A stretch of DNA of 64,000 nt from Haemaphysalis longicornis. Taxonomy: Eukaryota; Arthropoda; Arachnida; Ixodida; Ixodidae. Shown one piece after another: positions 46,261-57,989 of this stretch; within the stretch, counting starts at the first letter, position 1, and every line of letters starts with the position of its first letter. The notes under the pieces are model-generated. The model was not told the DNA's origin, did not search any database, and worked only from the letters and a program-made list of their open reading frames with translations. Both the position numbers and the translations under genes were made by a program. The stretch spans positions 150,777,623 through 150,841,622 of the forward strand of contig CM023451.1 of NCBI GenBank assembly GCA_013339765.2, in the 5' to 3' direction.

Positions 46261-49200
46261 AATGTTCGCGAGGTCTGCGCGGTGGCCGCTGTGTTTGCAT
46301 TTTTCTGAGAATATTTCTGGCTGGAGGTGACTATAGGCCACCCTGTTCGACAAAATCATTTTGTTACCAATTCCTATTGATTACCTTTTTATACTTCAGC
46401 ATAAATGTTCAAACCAGCCACATTTGCTTCTGAATGGGCGAGGAGAACTGGGCTTAGCACCTATGCAGTGGCACAACGTGACGTCAGTGGCCGAGCGCCG
46501 TTGTATGGTCCTCGTAGCGGAAGTGTACAATAGCAACGGGAGGACGCCATGTGGCTCGCGCAACGTTGTGATGGTTAGTCCTCGTGTCGGCGCGTGGGGT
46601 GAGGGGGCACAAAACGCATCTTCGGGTGCCTCAAAAGAAGCATTTAAAGCAATAAATGTGCTTCAGAAAGATACAAAGAAGCATATTGAGCAAATTGAGA
46701 TGACTCGGCAGCACTTCAAAATCGAGCCGTGTTTACGCATCTGCAACTAGTGAATTCACAGGTGACATTGAAGAAAAAACATTTCATTTTCGTCGTCTAT
46801 GCTTTCACGTGTGCTTGCTTCAAAGACTACTGTAGATTCCTATTGCGTCATGACAACAGCAGCTGACTTTACGCCTCTTTCGGAAGCCTGCAATGGCACT
46901 AAATAGAGAGCCACAATGAACCGCGGGCGACAGCAGACAGGCGTACTTCCATAACTCTGAGAGCCAGCAAAAGGACGTACAAATGGTCGGCAAAAAAGTG
47001 TTACGCAGGTAGTTGATAAATAAAAACACGCAAGAAGGCCTACTGAAAAACAAAACAACCAATGCAGAAACTCCAAAGCGAGAACTGCGAGGTGATGTGT
47101 AGCATTCTTCTCAGCGGCTCATCCCTGAACACACCCTCCATACCTGGAGGGAGGCGTTCACGTACGGCCGCGCTCCGTATCCGGGAGCTGCTCTTTCCTA
47201 CAGGAGAAATCACACAACCGTACCGCTGCATTCACACACGTCCGCACTCCATCGTCCCACATCGTCCCATCGTCTCCATCGCACCGTCCCACAAAAATGA
47301 TCGGGCCCTCTCGATGCGTGAACGGGAGTGCTGCGGCGCGTTGCGACGTGTATGAAATTATTAATGTTGCCATCTAAATGGACCGTCTGTAGCAAGCAGA
47401 AAATCGTGTCACACGTTGCAGGCAGACGGACAGACTGACAGATTTCGGCTGAAGAATCCTAAGAATGATTATGCGCATTAATCATGGCTCAGTTATATCT
47501 ATGATGGGCGTAGTGTCAGGTGCACACGTTACAGACAGACAGGCAGAGAAATATTTTTTCATTTAACAGCCTTGCAATTACAAAAAACACCTGGAATGTT
47601 TGGCGTGTAACGCATTGCAGTCACAAAAACAGATTTATAAGAATGCTTACGCGTTAAAAACCATGTCGACAGTGAGCACAACAAGAAAATGGACAAGAAT
47701 AGGGTCGAGAGAAACCAAGAGACTGGTCCCAGGGTTCGGCAAGGATTTCTCTTCGACCAGAAAATAAGAGTGGTGTTGGGTGCTGGAGGGGCGAGGGTGA
47801 GATCCCAGCTGACACGCTCCGACAAAATGAAGGTTCAGTTACTGCTGCTTTTCCACGCAGGCTGTATGGCCATCATCCTGTTACGTTTCCGTGTCCTATT
47901 TTTTTTTCGTTTTCTCCATCATTCCGCTGGGCAATACGCGGAACCTAAGTATAGGAGCCTCTGTGCCCTATGGAATCTCGATTCAATCTTGCGAGTCCCG
48001 AGGTTCGAAGGAAAAAAAAACACGCAACTTAAAGGACAGAAATATTCACGATTGAACAGAGCAGGGCTGAGATAATTGTGAGGAATGGAAAGAAAGCGAC
48101 GGCGAAACAGCGCTGCACCGGTATCGGGTCCCCAGCATGTCGGCACCGGTATAATCACCGCAATGATTGAAATGTGTCTTTATGTCTCAGTTTCTAGATT
48201 TTGTCACTGGCGTTCCTTCATCACTAGCGTTGATTACTCGTGCTTCTCTTTGCTTTTCTTGCTTTCGTAAACACCAAGGATGCCCATAGAAATGCTCAAA
48301 GTGTGCGTTATGTCGAGATTATTTTGTGTCGTGTTTTGTACGACGGACTTTTTTGTTTTTCCTGTATTGAGCAAAACTAAAAAACAACACGACACGTACG
48401 AATCGTTGATAGATCCAAAACAGTTGAATTTTCTAAGACGTTCCCGTAAACCTTCTATCTTACTTCATTTTTTATTTCAACTCTTTTCAGGCTATTTCTG
48501 CAGGTGGTCTTTCGGTACCCAAACTCTGACTTTAAAGTTAGTTGAAAGTCACTTTTAAAGGTAAACTATGAGGTGTGAATTCAAACAGTGAAAATAAATT
48601 AGCACTTTACTTTGTTGGTTAGTTTCACTCGGAATAAGTTCGAGGCCTGTAGTACGAGGGCTACTGCTATTTCACGTGAGCGTCCTTTCTCGCTTTTCTG
48701 CTGTCATTATTTTGCTACTTATTATTTCAAATTATATTTATTTATTTCTCCTACTGCATGTCGGGCGATTTCTATAATTATTAAGACCAATTTAAGGTCT
48801 TAACTATTTCCTGAAGTTACCGTAAGACTATATGCTTAGGCAATGGCCCTCTGTTGCTACTGAAGTTTGAAGATTTGTTGCCTTTATCTGGATTTAGGCT
48901 CTGCCTTTTGTAGTTTCACAAACGTCTCAAAACCACAAAAGTTACTGTATCATTAGCAGTTTGGTTTTCGCTTCATCGGATATGCACACTTCTCCCGCCC
49001 GTAGTGTGAAATGAGCCCACTGACCACGTAAAGAGGTCCAGAACATCTTTTAATGCGAATATAGCTGTATGCAAGAAACATTACGTGGAAGATTTGTACG
49101 GAAGTCTACTCGAGATAAAAACACTTGCGAGTTGTGGCTAGCAAGGGAAGGAATAAATGTATTTACTGAAACGTTTAGCGGTAAATTTCTGAGCTTGGCC

Positions 49201-49995
49201 ACCTGAAAACGACCATCTGTGCCGCTTGGGCACAGATATATGGCGCGGCTTGTGCCACTGTGTTCGCACCTTGCAGTAAGAAGAAAATACACCGGCGTGT
49301 GTCGCCTGCCCCGGTTCCAAGCGATACTCGGTGGTAGTGTCTAAATATATATTATTAATCGACCTCACATTACGTGGCGGCGCTCTCCTTGTCATCGAGA
49401 AATTCGCATCACCGGAGAATGAAACCCGGTTGGCGAACGAAAGCAAGATACGGCGTGATCATAGGCCAACGCTGCAACCGCCTGCGACTACGCGTGTCGA
49501 CAGAAGTGCCCTCTAATGCGTGGTTGAGTGAAAAAACCAAATGATGGTTTGGAAGAAACATTTCATGCGTACGCCGATTTAGATACGATGGTACAGCGTA
49601 GAAGCTAGTGCATCCGAGCCGTCTAACGAGACGTGCCGTGCTTGCTCTGCGCAGTCGCCACTATCGCTGGCGAATTGCAAGCGCCCTTTGAACAAATCAC
49701 TTGTATTTGGCTTCCGGACAGCAATATTTCAGGCAAGGATATTTCTGTTGACATTGAACAGGTCACAGACCTTGAAGGGGCGATCGGCTTTCACTAGCAT
49801 ACGCGCGCGATTCGGTCCATCACGACGTAGTTGCACTCGTGCGTAGGCTCCGAAAGGTTTACCGTTTTATGTAGTGGTGCGACGATTTCAACCTTGTCTG
49901 GTGATACGTAGATTCTAGGGTGCTGCACGAAACAGTATTTGCTTTCTAAAGATTAGTGCGAAGCCCTCCCTAGCGTGTAGGCCCATATAGGCATT
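46261..49995. other. no recognised gene; CpG-rich block at about 47100-47345
   Basis: The CpG-rich block contains GGGAGGCGTTCACGTACGGC and an ATCGTCCCACATCGTCCCAT short repeat. Frames of 80-129 codons across this stretch on both strands are unrecognised. Confidence 0.4.
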
Positions 49996-51405
49996 CCCAT
50001 GGCTCTACTCAAGGCTTTCAAGCCTATCCTTCCGGCAGCGCTTGTATGTGTGTTTAACATATGTATTAGTACTCGCACGTTTCCTGACTGCTGGAAAATT
50101 GCTAAAGTTGTACCTGTGCACAAATCCGGGTCAAAAACAGATGTAAAAAAATATAGATCAATTTCCCTCCTGTGCGTGCTCCTAAAATTGTTGAAACTAT
50201 CATTGTTTCTTTGATTACACCTAGAATAAGAAATGAAAATATTCCAAATCAACATGGTTTTATACGCGGCCGCTCGACCACTACCAACTCAGTTGCTTTT
50301 GTGGAACACGGATCGAAGGTAGTCGAACCTTGAGGCCTACTTGAGTTGGTATAGTGTGACCTTAGCAAGGCGTTCATTGTGGTTTCCCACCCATTTTTGT
50401 GTAAAAAAATTTCCTACCTTTACATTCATGATCCGTTGCTCATTCTGCTGCGTGACTAGCTCATCAGTCGTCACTTCTACGTTCACTGTAACGGGCAGCA
50501 CTCCGGCACGTACTGGGCCACCAGCGGTGTGCTCAAGGCTCTGCCTTGGACCTCGTTTGTTTTCACTCCTTGTCAATGATGTTTCGACAGCAAATCACTA
50601 CTCGTCGTTCTTGCTATACGCAGACGATATTAAAATATTCAAAGTGATTGGAAACTTCTCAGAGTGTGCAAAACTGCTATGTGACATCGCCGCGTTTTCG
50701 GACTGGTGCAACCGAAATAAGGTGATACTCAACAGTGCAAAAACCAAAGTGGTGTCGTATGCCCGTAAAACAGATTACATCAATTTCACCTATCGTATAT
50801 GTGAAGAAGATTTGAATCGGATTGTGTATAATCAGAGACTTCGAAGTTTTGTTTGACTCTAAGCTCACAATTACGGCCCATACTAATGAGATTACCCGTG
50901 GTCCTTTGCGAACACTAGGTACACTTGTCTTGTCTCCAGAGAATTCAACTATCCATACACATTTCTTCAGCTCTATACTTCTATTGGAAGCCCTCTATTG
51001 GAATACGCATCCGTGGTCTGGAATACAACGTCTCGGTCCAACGCGGCGGCCATTGAGCGAGCGCAAACTAAATTCCTCTCAATACTAAAACATAGGTACG
51101 CTACTGCGAAGGGTAAAGATGATCCTGGTGTTGATTCCGCCAGCTTGCTTGTAATGGCATTACACAGCCGGAGAGCCAATGCAGACCTACTATTCTTGTA
51201 CAAACTGGTCCACATCCTCATTGATTGTGCAGAATGTTTGGGTGCCATGAATTTGAGAACCCCGACTGGCAACACTAGGGCGCCTAGACCATTTCATGTC
51301 ACCGCCCGTGCCAAGAATCCCGTGGGACCCATTCACCATTTATACAATATGCTCACAGAAAGGTTGGGCGTAGTCCACCGTCCCTTTCCAGCTTTTTTTA
51401 AGTAA
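49996..51405 (+). pseudogene. Jockey/CR1-like LINE reverse transcriptase remnant
   Basis: 5'-truncated LINE. Reads FPDCWKIAKVVPVHKSGSKT and YRSISLL (entry to the reverse transcriptase), HGFIRGRSTTTNS in a shifted frame, a damaged block B region, then LYADDIKIFKVIG (catalytic YADD, 50613-50651), FSDWCNRNKVILNSAKTKV, RDFEVLFDSKLTITAH (50832-50879, shifted), EYASVVWNTTSRSN (51001-51042), AAAIERAQTKFLSILKHR and SRRANADLLFLYKLVH. It ends LGVVHRPFPAFFK at 51405. The order after YADD fits Jockey/CR1-group LINEs without RNase H. Block A is lost and at least four frameshifts are present, so it is inactive. It is a different family from the element at 15-19.5 kb. Confidence 0.85.
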
Positions 51406-52263
51406 CTGCGTAGCTTGACAAACCAGGAGTAGTTTGCTTGCCGTAGTATGTAACTTCCATTCACGCACTTTATGGTGCCAGGCTTAGGTTTATCTAGGTA
51501 TGCTAATTAAGTCGATGATTCGCTTGTGTATGTGTTTTATGCCTCCATTGTGGCTAATATCTTTTTACGGTTCATATGTTTAAGCGTACAGTGTTTTTAA
51601 TCATGCCTTGTCTTTCAATTGTAGTCTCCAGAGTAGTCTGCAGTGCTATGCAGTTTGCAATGCCTTGTTTGCATATGTGTGTGGGTCATGTGTGTGTGTG
51701 TACCTCAAAGTGTCTCATTCTCGTTCAGACTGACCAATGCTATTTTCTTTATTTTCGGAGCTAAGCACTTTTCTTTTCACGCCAGCACATAGTTCCTGGA
51801 CTATGTTCCTGGACCGATCAACCGATAAACAGTTGATCGGTTGATTCATTCATCATTATTGTTATTTCTGCGATTTGTTGAACTGATCATTTATGTCTAT
51901 ACTCCTGCCATTGTTTTCTCGATATTTTTCTGTCAAACTTGTTGCTCTGTTTGTTGTGTGGTCTCGACAAGATGGGACATCGCAAAGGCACCGCTCGTTT
52001 TTTTCGGTAATAGCTTATTCGCCAATAAACTCTCGCTTTATATGAATACTCTGTCTCTATCATGTGCGTTGTGCATTTTCTTCTATATTTCCTTTTTCTC
52101 AAGTGCATTTAACGTTCTGCAGGCCGAGTGCCACAGCTTGTAACATTGGAATTTTCTTTTTTACTTTTTTCTGATACTTCTGTAAGTATTGTTACTTTGT
52201 TGTTTCTGTCATATATACGATTTTGTGTTGTGCCATGCTGACACGTTTTTTTAATAAATATTT
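51406..52263 (+). other. T-rich sequence, possible LINE 3' untranslated region
   Basis: Follows the LINE stop directly, is T-rich on the plus strand and ends with TTTTTTAATAAATATTTTG near 52243-52263. It could be a long 3' untranslated region of the preceding LINE; this is inference. Contains a short TG run (51700) and a 10-bp stem hairpin at 51813-51841 (ACCGATCAAC / GTTGATCGGT). Confidence 0.35.
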
Positions 52264-53203
52264 TGTATACGCCTCGAGCTTCGCGATCGCTGCGCCGCCT
52301 GCCGCTGCTTCTCCGTGGCGTTGACGGGATTTGCGCTGCGTGGCTGATAGGGGCTCGCGCAGTGCTTTGGTTCTGTTCTGCTTCTTTTCGCCTTCCCGCG
52401 CCCTCAAAAAACTTGTTATGGTGACGTCTATAAGCAAAGAGTACGTTTAGGTCACTTAAAAAGCAGGTGCTTCTCCGTAGAGTACGCGATCGCCTGCAAG
52501 AGCTACCTGGGGACGCGGTTCTGCGCACTTCGTCGCCGCTCTTCCAGGCGTCGGCGGCGGTAGCAGCATATCACTGTCACCTCCAAATACGTCAAGCACA
52601 AATGAATTCTACTGTCGCCTCGTTCCGACCTGATGCTGTCGCAGTGAGAGTTGGCTTCATTTTGCAGCGTGGACAACGAATGCGGCTTCGTTTCGAATAT
52701 ATACGTGGCAGAAAAATATGTTTCGGGGAGATGATTACCCAATCCCGGACAATAACTTATGCCTTTTATAAGATTATAAACCATGCGAAAATGTTAAGTA
52801 TATTCCAAGCCTGTGCGTCGTTAAATATTTGCTCACACATGGCTTGAACCAAGGCAAGTTAATGAAACCACGGAAAAATAAATGCTGTGCAAGTGCGGAA
52901 GAAACATAATAGCTCTAACGGAAATAAAAAAAAACAGTGCAGCTCTGACATGGTAAAAACGTTCGTCGAAACTTAAGCCAGGTAGGGTTCACCAGATCAG
53001 CTTTACGCGAAATGCACTACTATTTCGCGAAACATAAAGGGGGGGGGGGGGCGCTGTGTGCAAATGCGGACGGAATCAAGCAATGAACGTTTTAGTAATC
53101 ACACACACAAATCTCGCGTTCACTGTCCTTTTGTTTTTCGACTTCAACAAACAGCTGATCGTATGGCGGATGCATTTTTGTAAGTATACAGGGTGGGTTG
53201 TTC
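52264..53203. other. no recognised gene; G13 run at 53039-53051
   Basis: CpG-rich at 52270-52600 with open frames on both strands (139 and 126 codons), probably compositional. Then AT-rich, with a run of 13 Gs at 53039-53051 just before the palindrome. Confidence 0.4.
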
Positions 53204-53846
53204 AACAAGCGATGAAAGGGGTCGTTGGAAGAGTGTGGCATGTGATAAGGCCCTCTGATTTCCGTTTCCGCTGTATTCTACAGGCTCCCTGTGCCATACG
53301 ACGATATTTCGAAGAAGCATATTTAGTCGCGGACGCGCATTATATTTTAAACCCGTCTCCGCGCTGCTCGCAGAGTATATACGTAGCGGATGAATGTTCG
53401 CGGGCGCTCACCTCAAGACAAGACCACTCTGTCGTGTGCTGATCCTCGCGAGTATAATTATGTATGGCCCATCGTACTTTTGTTGAATATTCCCGGAATT
53501 AACACAGACTGGCTTGTAAATTGTGGTCATTTACAAGCCAGTCTGTGTTAATTCCGGGAATATTCAACAAAAGTACGATGGGCCATACATAATTATACTC
53601 GCGAGGATCAGCACACGACAGAGTGGTCTTGTCTTGAGGTGAGCGCCCGCGAACATTCATCCGCTACGTATATACTCTGCGAGCAGCGCGGAGACGGGTT
53701 TAAAATATAATGCGCGTCCGCGACTAAATATGCTTCTTCGAAATATCGTCGTATGGCACAGGGAGCCTGTAGAATACAGCGGAAACGGAAATCAGAGGGC
53801 CTTATCACATGCCACACTCTTCCAACGACCCCTTTCATCGCTTGTT
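53204..53846. repeat. palindrome: 318-bp inverted arms, 7-bp spacer
   Basis: Left arm 53204-53521 and right arm 53529-53846 are reverse complements, with the axis at 53525 and a TGTGGTC spacer. I saw no mismatch. The same 76-residue frame (starting MKGVVGRVWHVIRPSD) reads identically from 53212 on the plus strand and from 53838 on the minus strand, which confirms base-level symmetry over at least 231 bp of each arm. Symmetry stops abruptly at 53203/53847. The encoded string is not recognised. Possibilities: a very recent inverted duplication, a foldback element, a hairpin-RNA locus, or a read or assembly chimera. Confidence 0.92.
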
Positions 53847-54437
53847 CAGAGGTATAATATTGGAAAACGTAACTGGCGTGCTGTCAGGTATGAGCAGTAT
53901 GAGTGCTCCGCTGATTATGCAAGCGCACAAAACTGATTTACATCGTAGTGTATAGCCGTAGCATGAACATCTGAGGAACCGCGGTGCTTACGGAGACACT
54001 GCTAGTAAATTCAGAGCAGTGTAACAACAATCGGCTCCATCCTACCCGGTTCCGCGACGCTAAGGTGGCTAGAACTAGCCACCCTAGCGACGCTGGCCTA
54101 GCTGTGACACACACATGGCGCTTATACAGATATAATATATACTACACTAAGATCACGTCAGAAACATTTACACTCTCGTAAACACACCCCATTTGCGAAC
54201 AGAGTGACTGCTCCACATAAACATGGAATTTCAAACGCCCGCAAACGGTAAATCTCGGTCGTGAACGTGCCGCAAAAGCAGCGGCGACAGTGGGGAGCGG
54301 GACGCGGACTCCCGCCGCTGCTTTCGAAACGGGCCGCTAGGGGGATTTCAGTGGCGCCCCTACAGGCCGCGCTCGAGGGGTATATAGTGTAGCAGCACGA
54401 AGACCTTAGGGTTGTTCGTCGGCACCGGAAATACAGG
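53847..54437. other. no gene; short hairpin and CpG-rich repeat block
   Basis: A hairpin at 54058-54089 has a perfect 9-bp stem (GGTGGCTAG / CTAGCCACC) with a 2-base loop and a further 5 bp beyond one mismatch. A CpG-rich block at 54270-54400 (ACGGGCCGCTAGGGGG) leads into the microsatellite. Confidence 0.5.
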
Positions 54438-54438
54438 C

Positions 54439-54490
<52 letters not shown>

Positions 54491-54550
54491 CGATCGATCG
54501 ATCGATCGATCGATCGATCGATCGATTGATTGTTTGATTGATTGATCGAT

Positions 54551-54597
<47 letters not shown>

Positions 54598-54631
54598 TTG
54601 ATTGGTCAATATAAATCAATCAATCAATCAG
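54438..54631. repeat. compound tetranucleotide microsatellite
   Basis: Successive blocks of GATT, GATC, GATT, TTTA and AATC units over about 194 bp. The change from GATT to the self-complementary GATC and on to TTTA suggests repeated slippage with point mutation. The closing AATC units are the complement of the opening GATT units, so the ends can pair. Confidence 0.95.
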
Positions 54632-54829
54632 AGAATACATTAGCCCCACCAGTACTAAATCAATGAACTTATATTGTCTTGGTATGTAAGAAAAATCTAC
54701 ATTGTCTACCAGAAAAGCCGACTACAAAAGGTGAAGGAATATTTCCCTTGTGAGCATACACACAAGTGCGTGCTCCCGTCCAGTTCGGCACCACATAATA
54801 TAAACCCATTGTTTTGTCACATAAGAAAC

Positions 54830-55061
54830 TTAGGTTATTTCTCGTCTTAACGAGTCCGAATATGGCGGTTTAGTCGTCGTCTCGTAAAACCCTCCGCCAA
54901 CAAGCTCTCTGCTTATAGGAGATGGAAGGTCACTGGAAGTTGTCCCATTCGGGGCGGTTTTGCTCCGTGTTCTAGGCGGGGATAGGTCGCTGTGGGGAGG
55001 AGAACTGGCGTTGGTGGTGAGCGGAGCCGCCAGGGGATACGGGTTTTCCTCCAGGGGCTTC
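54830..55061 (-). CDS. candidate second exon of a small membrane protein
   Basis: Minus strand. An acceptor-like GGTTACAATGCAG ends at 55062. The frame after it (KPLEENPYPLAAPL) continues in phase from the candidate exon at 55780-55997: that exon ends after two bases of a codon and this one supplies the third, giving Arg. The segment has about 76 codons, is Pro/Ser/Thr-rich (ASSPPHSDLSPPRTRSK) and has two N-glycosylation sequons (NAS, NGT), consistent with an extracellular stalk or tail. It ends with a stop at 54830. The intron would be 718 bp (55062-55779). No homologue recognised. The polypyrimidine tract is weak, so the junction is tentative. Confidence 0.4.
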
Positions 55062-55779
55062 CTGCATTGTAACCAGCGTAGCATGTACTAGCTACATGTC
55101 ATGCTTGAAGAAACTCAGGTGCGCAGAGCGGGGCTACATTTTAATAGCGCGATTTCAGATTTTATGGGTTCGCAACTCAAAACGCAAAATCACCTCATTA
55201 AGTTTAAAATCTTCAACCACAATTATTCTACGACCTGAAAAAGACGCGAACACTCAGAAGCCGGATTGCTCGGCCTTACAACCATTATTCACGAGATTTA
55301 ATTCGTGCGTATGATGTTTTACTGAAAAACTACCGCTGATAAAATGACATATATTTAAATGAGCTGACTAGATGTGAATAGCTCATTCGTCCTAACTTCA
55401 TCTCCCTTTACTCTTCATTCGTGTGGAGTCCAAGCAAACACTGAAATCCATCATTCTCGGTAAAGCTCCGCATAACACAAACCTGATTCTTCGTACAGAA
55501 CTACACACCTTTGAAATAGGAAGAGGGCAGCCTATTAGAGCTGCTGTTGACGTGCAAGACAGCTGTAAAGACTATCACGTGACCCTTCCCACAGGAAAGG
55601 GCCTGTATTTCCATCAAATGTTCCCTGCAAGGCGTTCAGAGATCTCTCAGTTTTAACTAAGTACAGGATATAGTACGCGCAGAGGTACGTTCAAGAAATT
55701 CCAGAGACTGCAGCAGCGAGAATTTGCAAAGGGGTTACGGTGAAAGGTTGCCTGCTGCTCCAGGCGTGTACGTATGTAC

Positions 55780-55997
55780 CTGTAGAAGACGTTGGTCCTG
55801 AAGAGGACCAGCGTGCCCGTCCAGCCGACAAAGAAGCACGCCACTGCACCGGACAAGACGGCGCAAGGAATCACCAGGGGCAGTGTATGCGCGAGGCTGG
55901 ATGAAATGCTGCGGGATATGCGGGCCCTTCCCGCTGCACTGAGCTGACGATTCCTGGCCGCCATTGCTGACTTCTTCTTCGTCTTCTTATACTTGGC
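55780..55997 (-). CDS. candidate transmembrane exon of a small membrane protein
   Basis: Minus strand. A pyrimidine-rich acceptor (CTTCCTGCACTACTTCTGTG, then AAG) and a strong donor (CTACAG then GTACATACG) frame a 218-bp exon that starts in phase 0 and ends in phase 2. It encodes 72 residues: a Lys-rich start (KYKKTKKK), an internal Met at residue 12 with G at -3 and +4, a basic stretch (RNRQLSAAGRARISR), then the hydrophobic helix LVIPCAVLSGAVACFFVGW (residues 41-59) and a short outer segment. A basic tail followed by one helix suggests a type II orientation. The open frame continues upstream, so an earlier exon or an unspliced start is possible. Family unknown. The layout resembles the exon at 34872-35296, but the sequences do not match. 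Confidence 0.5.
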
Positions 55998-57985
55998 CTT
56001 CACAGAAGTAGTGCAGGAAGAAAAAGGGAGATGCTTATTAAACGCGAGATAACCGCTCAACCTTCAACAATGACGTACCTTGTGACTTTGCTTTAACTTC
56101 AAAATTTGTACTCGGGACTTTTATGTCTCCATTTAGAAAATTTTAGGTAGGTTATAGTCCCGATCATATTTCATTGCGCACTGCGAGTGATAGCAAAGTT
56201 TCAATTATATCTTCAAAAAAGTTCGCGCAGTTTACAGATAGACAGCATTCTCGCAAACTTCGTTTCTTCTATTTTTCTCGTCCTCAGTCGCTGATAGCTC
56301 AAGATTTTACAGGTTGGACCTTTGAAATAAAACGATAAGGAGCGACTGTAAGACACAAGGAAACAGCTCGTAGTTGCCATAGTTTCATTTAGGCTGCACT
56401 TAATGTATGTGAATCCGCACGCAATTCGGTACTCTATAAAAAATCTCATACGTATCATCAAGCTCGCAATACCGCCGTCCCGTTAGTTACGTATATCAAT
56501 CGTTATTGAGTCAACAGATGGGTACAGCAGCTCCATATGCCACACAGTTAGTTTTGAATGAACAGTATGGCACTTTCGATGCTAAATTTACTCCAACAAT
56601 ACATGTCCCACTGGGCAATATGTCAATAATCCCCCCCCCCGAGGAATTTCAATCAATTTTGAATCAAAATTTGATATTGAATTTAGTTATTACCCACGAA
56701 CTTCTCCGATCGTTAGAAGTCAACATACGTCTTCGGCTGCAAAAGTTTGAACATCGAAGTGGTTACGAGATTGGTACACCTCAAAAACTGTTTACGCACT
56801 CTCTACGGGTAATCACGCTGAAACTGTTTAAATACGCTGAACCTGCTCAAACACAAATAAAATCAACCCTGCTTAACTTAGCTGTTTACTTTAACTGGCT
56901 GCTTTTCTATCGAACCCGTACGCTACCTTCAGCTGTTCTCTGGCTAGGATAGCGAGGTGCAAAGTTCTATTTTTACAACAGTCCACATTTGAGAATTTCG
57001 CATGGAACTGGAAGCTCTGAACAATCATGAAACAATACACTTCATACGAGATGTATTACAGCTCGCCAATTCTTGATGATTACCTCTCGACCGTACAGAT
57101 GTAACTGCTGCGCACCTCCCGTCGCGGTTCAACGGCACTAATAATACTACGTTTTACTGCCGCACGTCGTTGTTTTTGTCTTCTTAAAGGAGGCGAAATT
57201 CTTCACACAAAAACAAGACAAATAATCAAGGGTAAAAAGTATTGGAAGCGGCTTTTCTGAGCACGTAACTAAAATAAGAATTGTCGAAAGAAATTGCTTA
57301 TCCTTCTTATGTACATTAGAGTAGCACAAAGTCATTCAAACGACAAGATAACTTAATCATAAAGGAAGGGCAAGCAAGACCAATGTTTAGGAATGACATC
57401 AAGGAAAACATGTTCAAAAGTTGAATCCAGAAAAAGACTTCTTAATGGAATCGAACACTCGTGCTAAGAAGCAGCAGAGACACCGAGAAAACATGCATAT
57501 GAGGAAGATGTAGAGAAATGAAATTACCTTTCTCTTTCGGACGCATCCAGACGAGATTGGCTTTGATAGGTTTTCGCCAAATACTATGAAAACAAGACTC
57601 ACTTTATATCCACCTTACTTACTTTATATCCACCTTAACACAAACTTTAAACAGAAAAATCTCATTTCTGAGGGAGGATTATGGCCTTGGCTTAGCATTT
57701 GGTAAATCTAGCAATCGTATAGTAGTAGTGCGTCGTAAACACAGTATAACAATAGAAGTCGCATCACTTGCGGAAAATGGCTTTTTCGAAACACAGTTGT
57801 TATTTAGGGCTCCATAACTGAAGTAATCTGAATAAAGGAAAGAAATAATTCAAGTAGGTACATTCATCTCTTTATATTGGTAGTTTTGATGTATTTCGCA
57901 GTATGATGTTCTGGAGCTATATCACGTGTTCAAAGGATAAGGCAGAACAGGTAAAAGTTACAAAGGATGGATGAAAAATTAGTTA
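55998..57985. other. no recognised gene; 148-codon open frame
   Basis: The longest frame (56506-56952, plus; first ATG at 56518) has no recognised domain, contains a C10 run at 56631-56640 and looks like chance. An 18-bp sequence, ACTTTATATCCACCTTAC, is partly repeated in tandem near 57601-57637. Confidence 0.4.
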
Positions 57986-57989
57986 CGGG

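Noticed and set aside
52109..52847. 139- and 126-codon frames on opposite strands near 52.1-52.8 kb
   Set aside because: Overlapping frames in a CpG-rich block without recognised domains.
53056..53442. Open frames in the palindrome (128 and 76 codons) as duplicated genes
   Set aside because: Both frames are the same DNA read from the two arms. No domain or splice context supports a protein.
56506..56952. 148-codon open frame as a gene
   Set aside because: Starts at TTG by the track rule, contains a C10 run, has no recognised motif and no exon borders. Chance is the simpler explanation.
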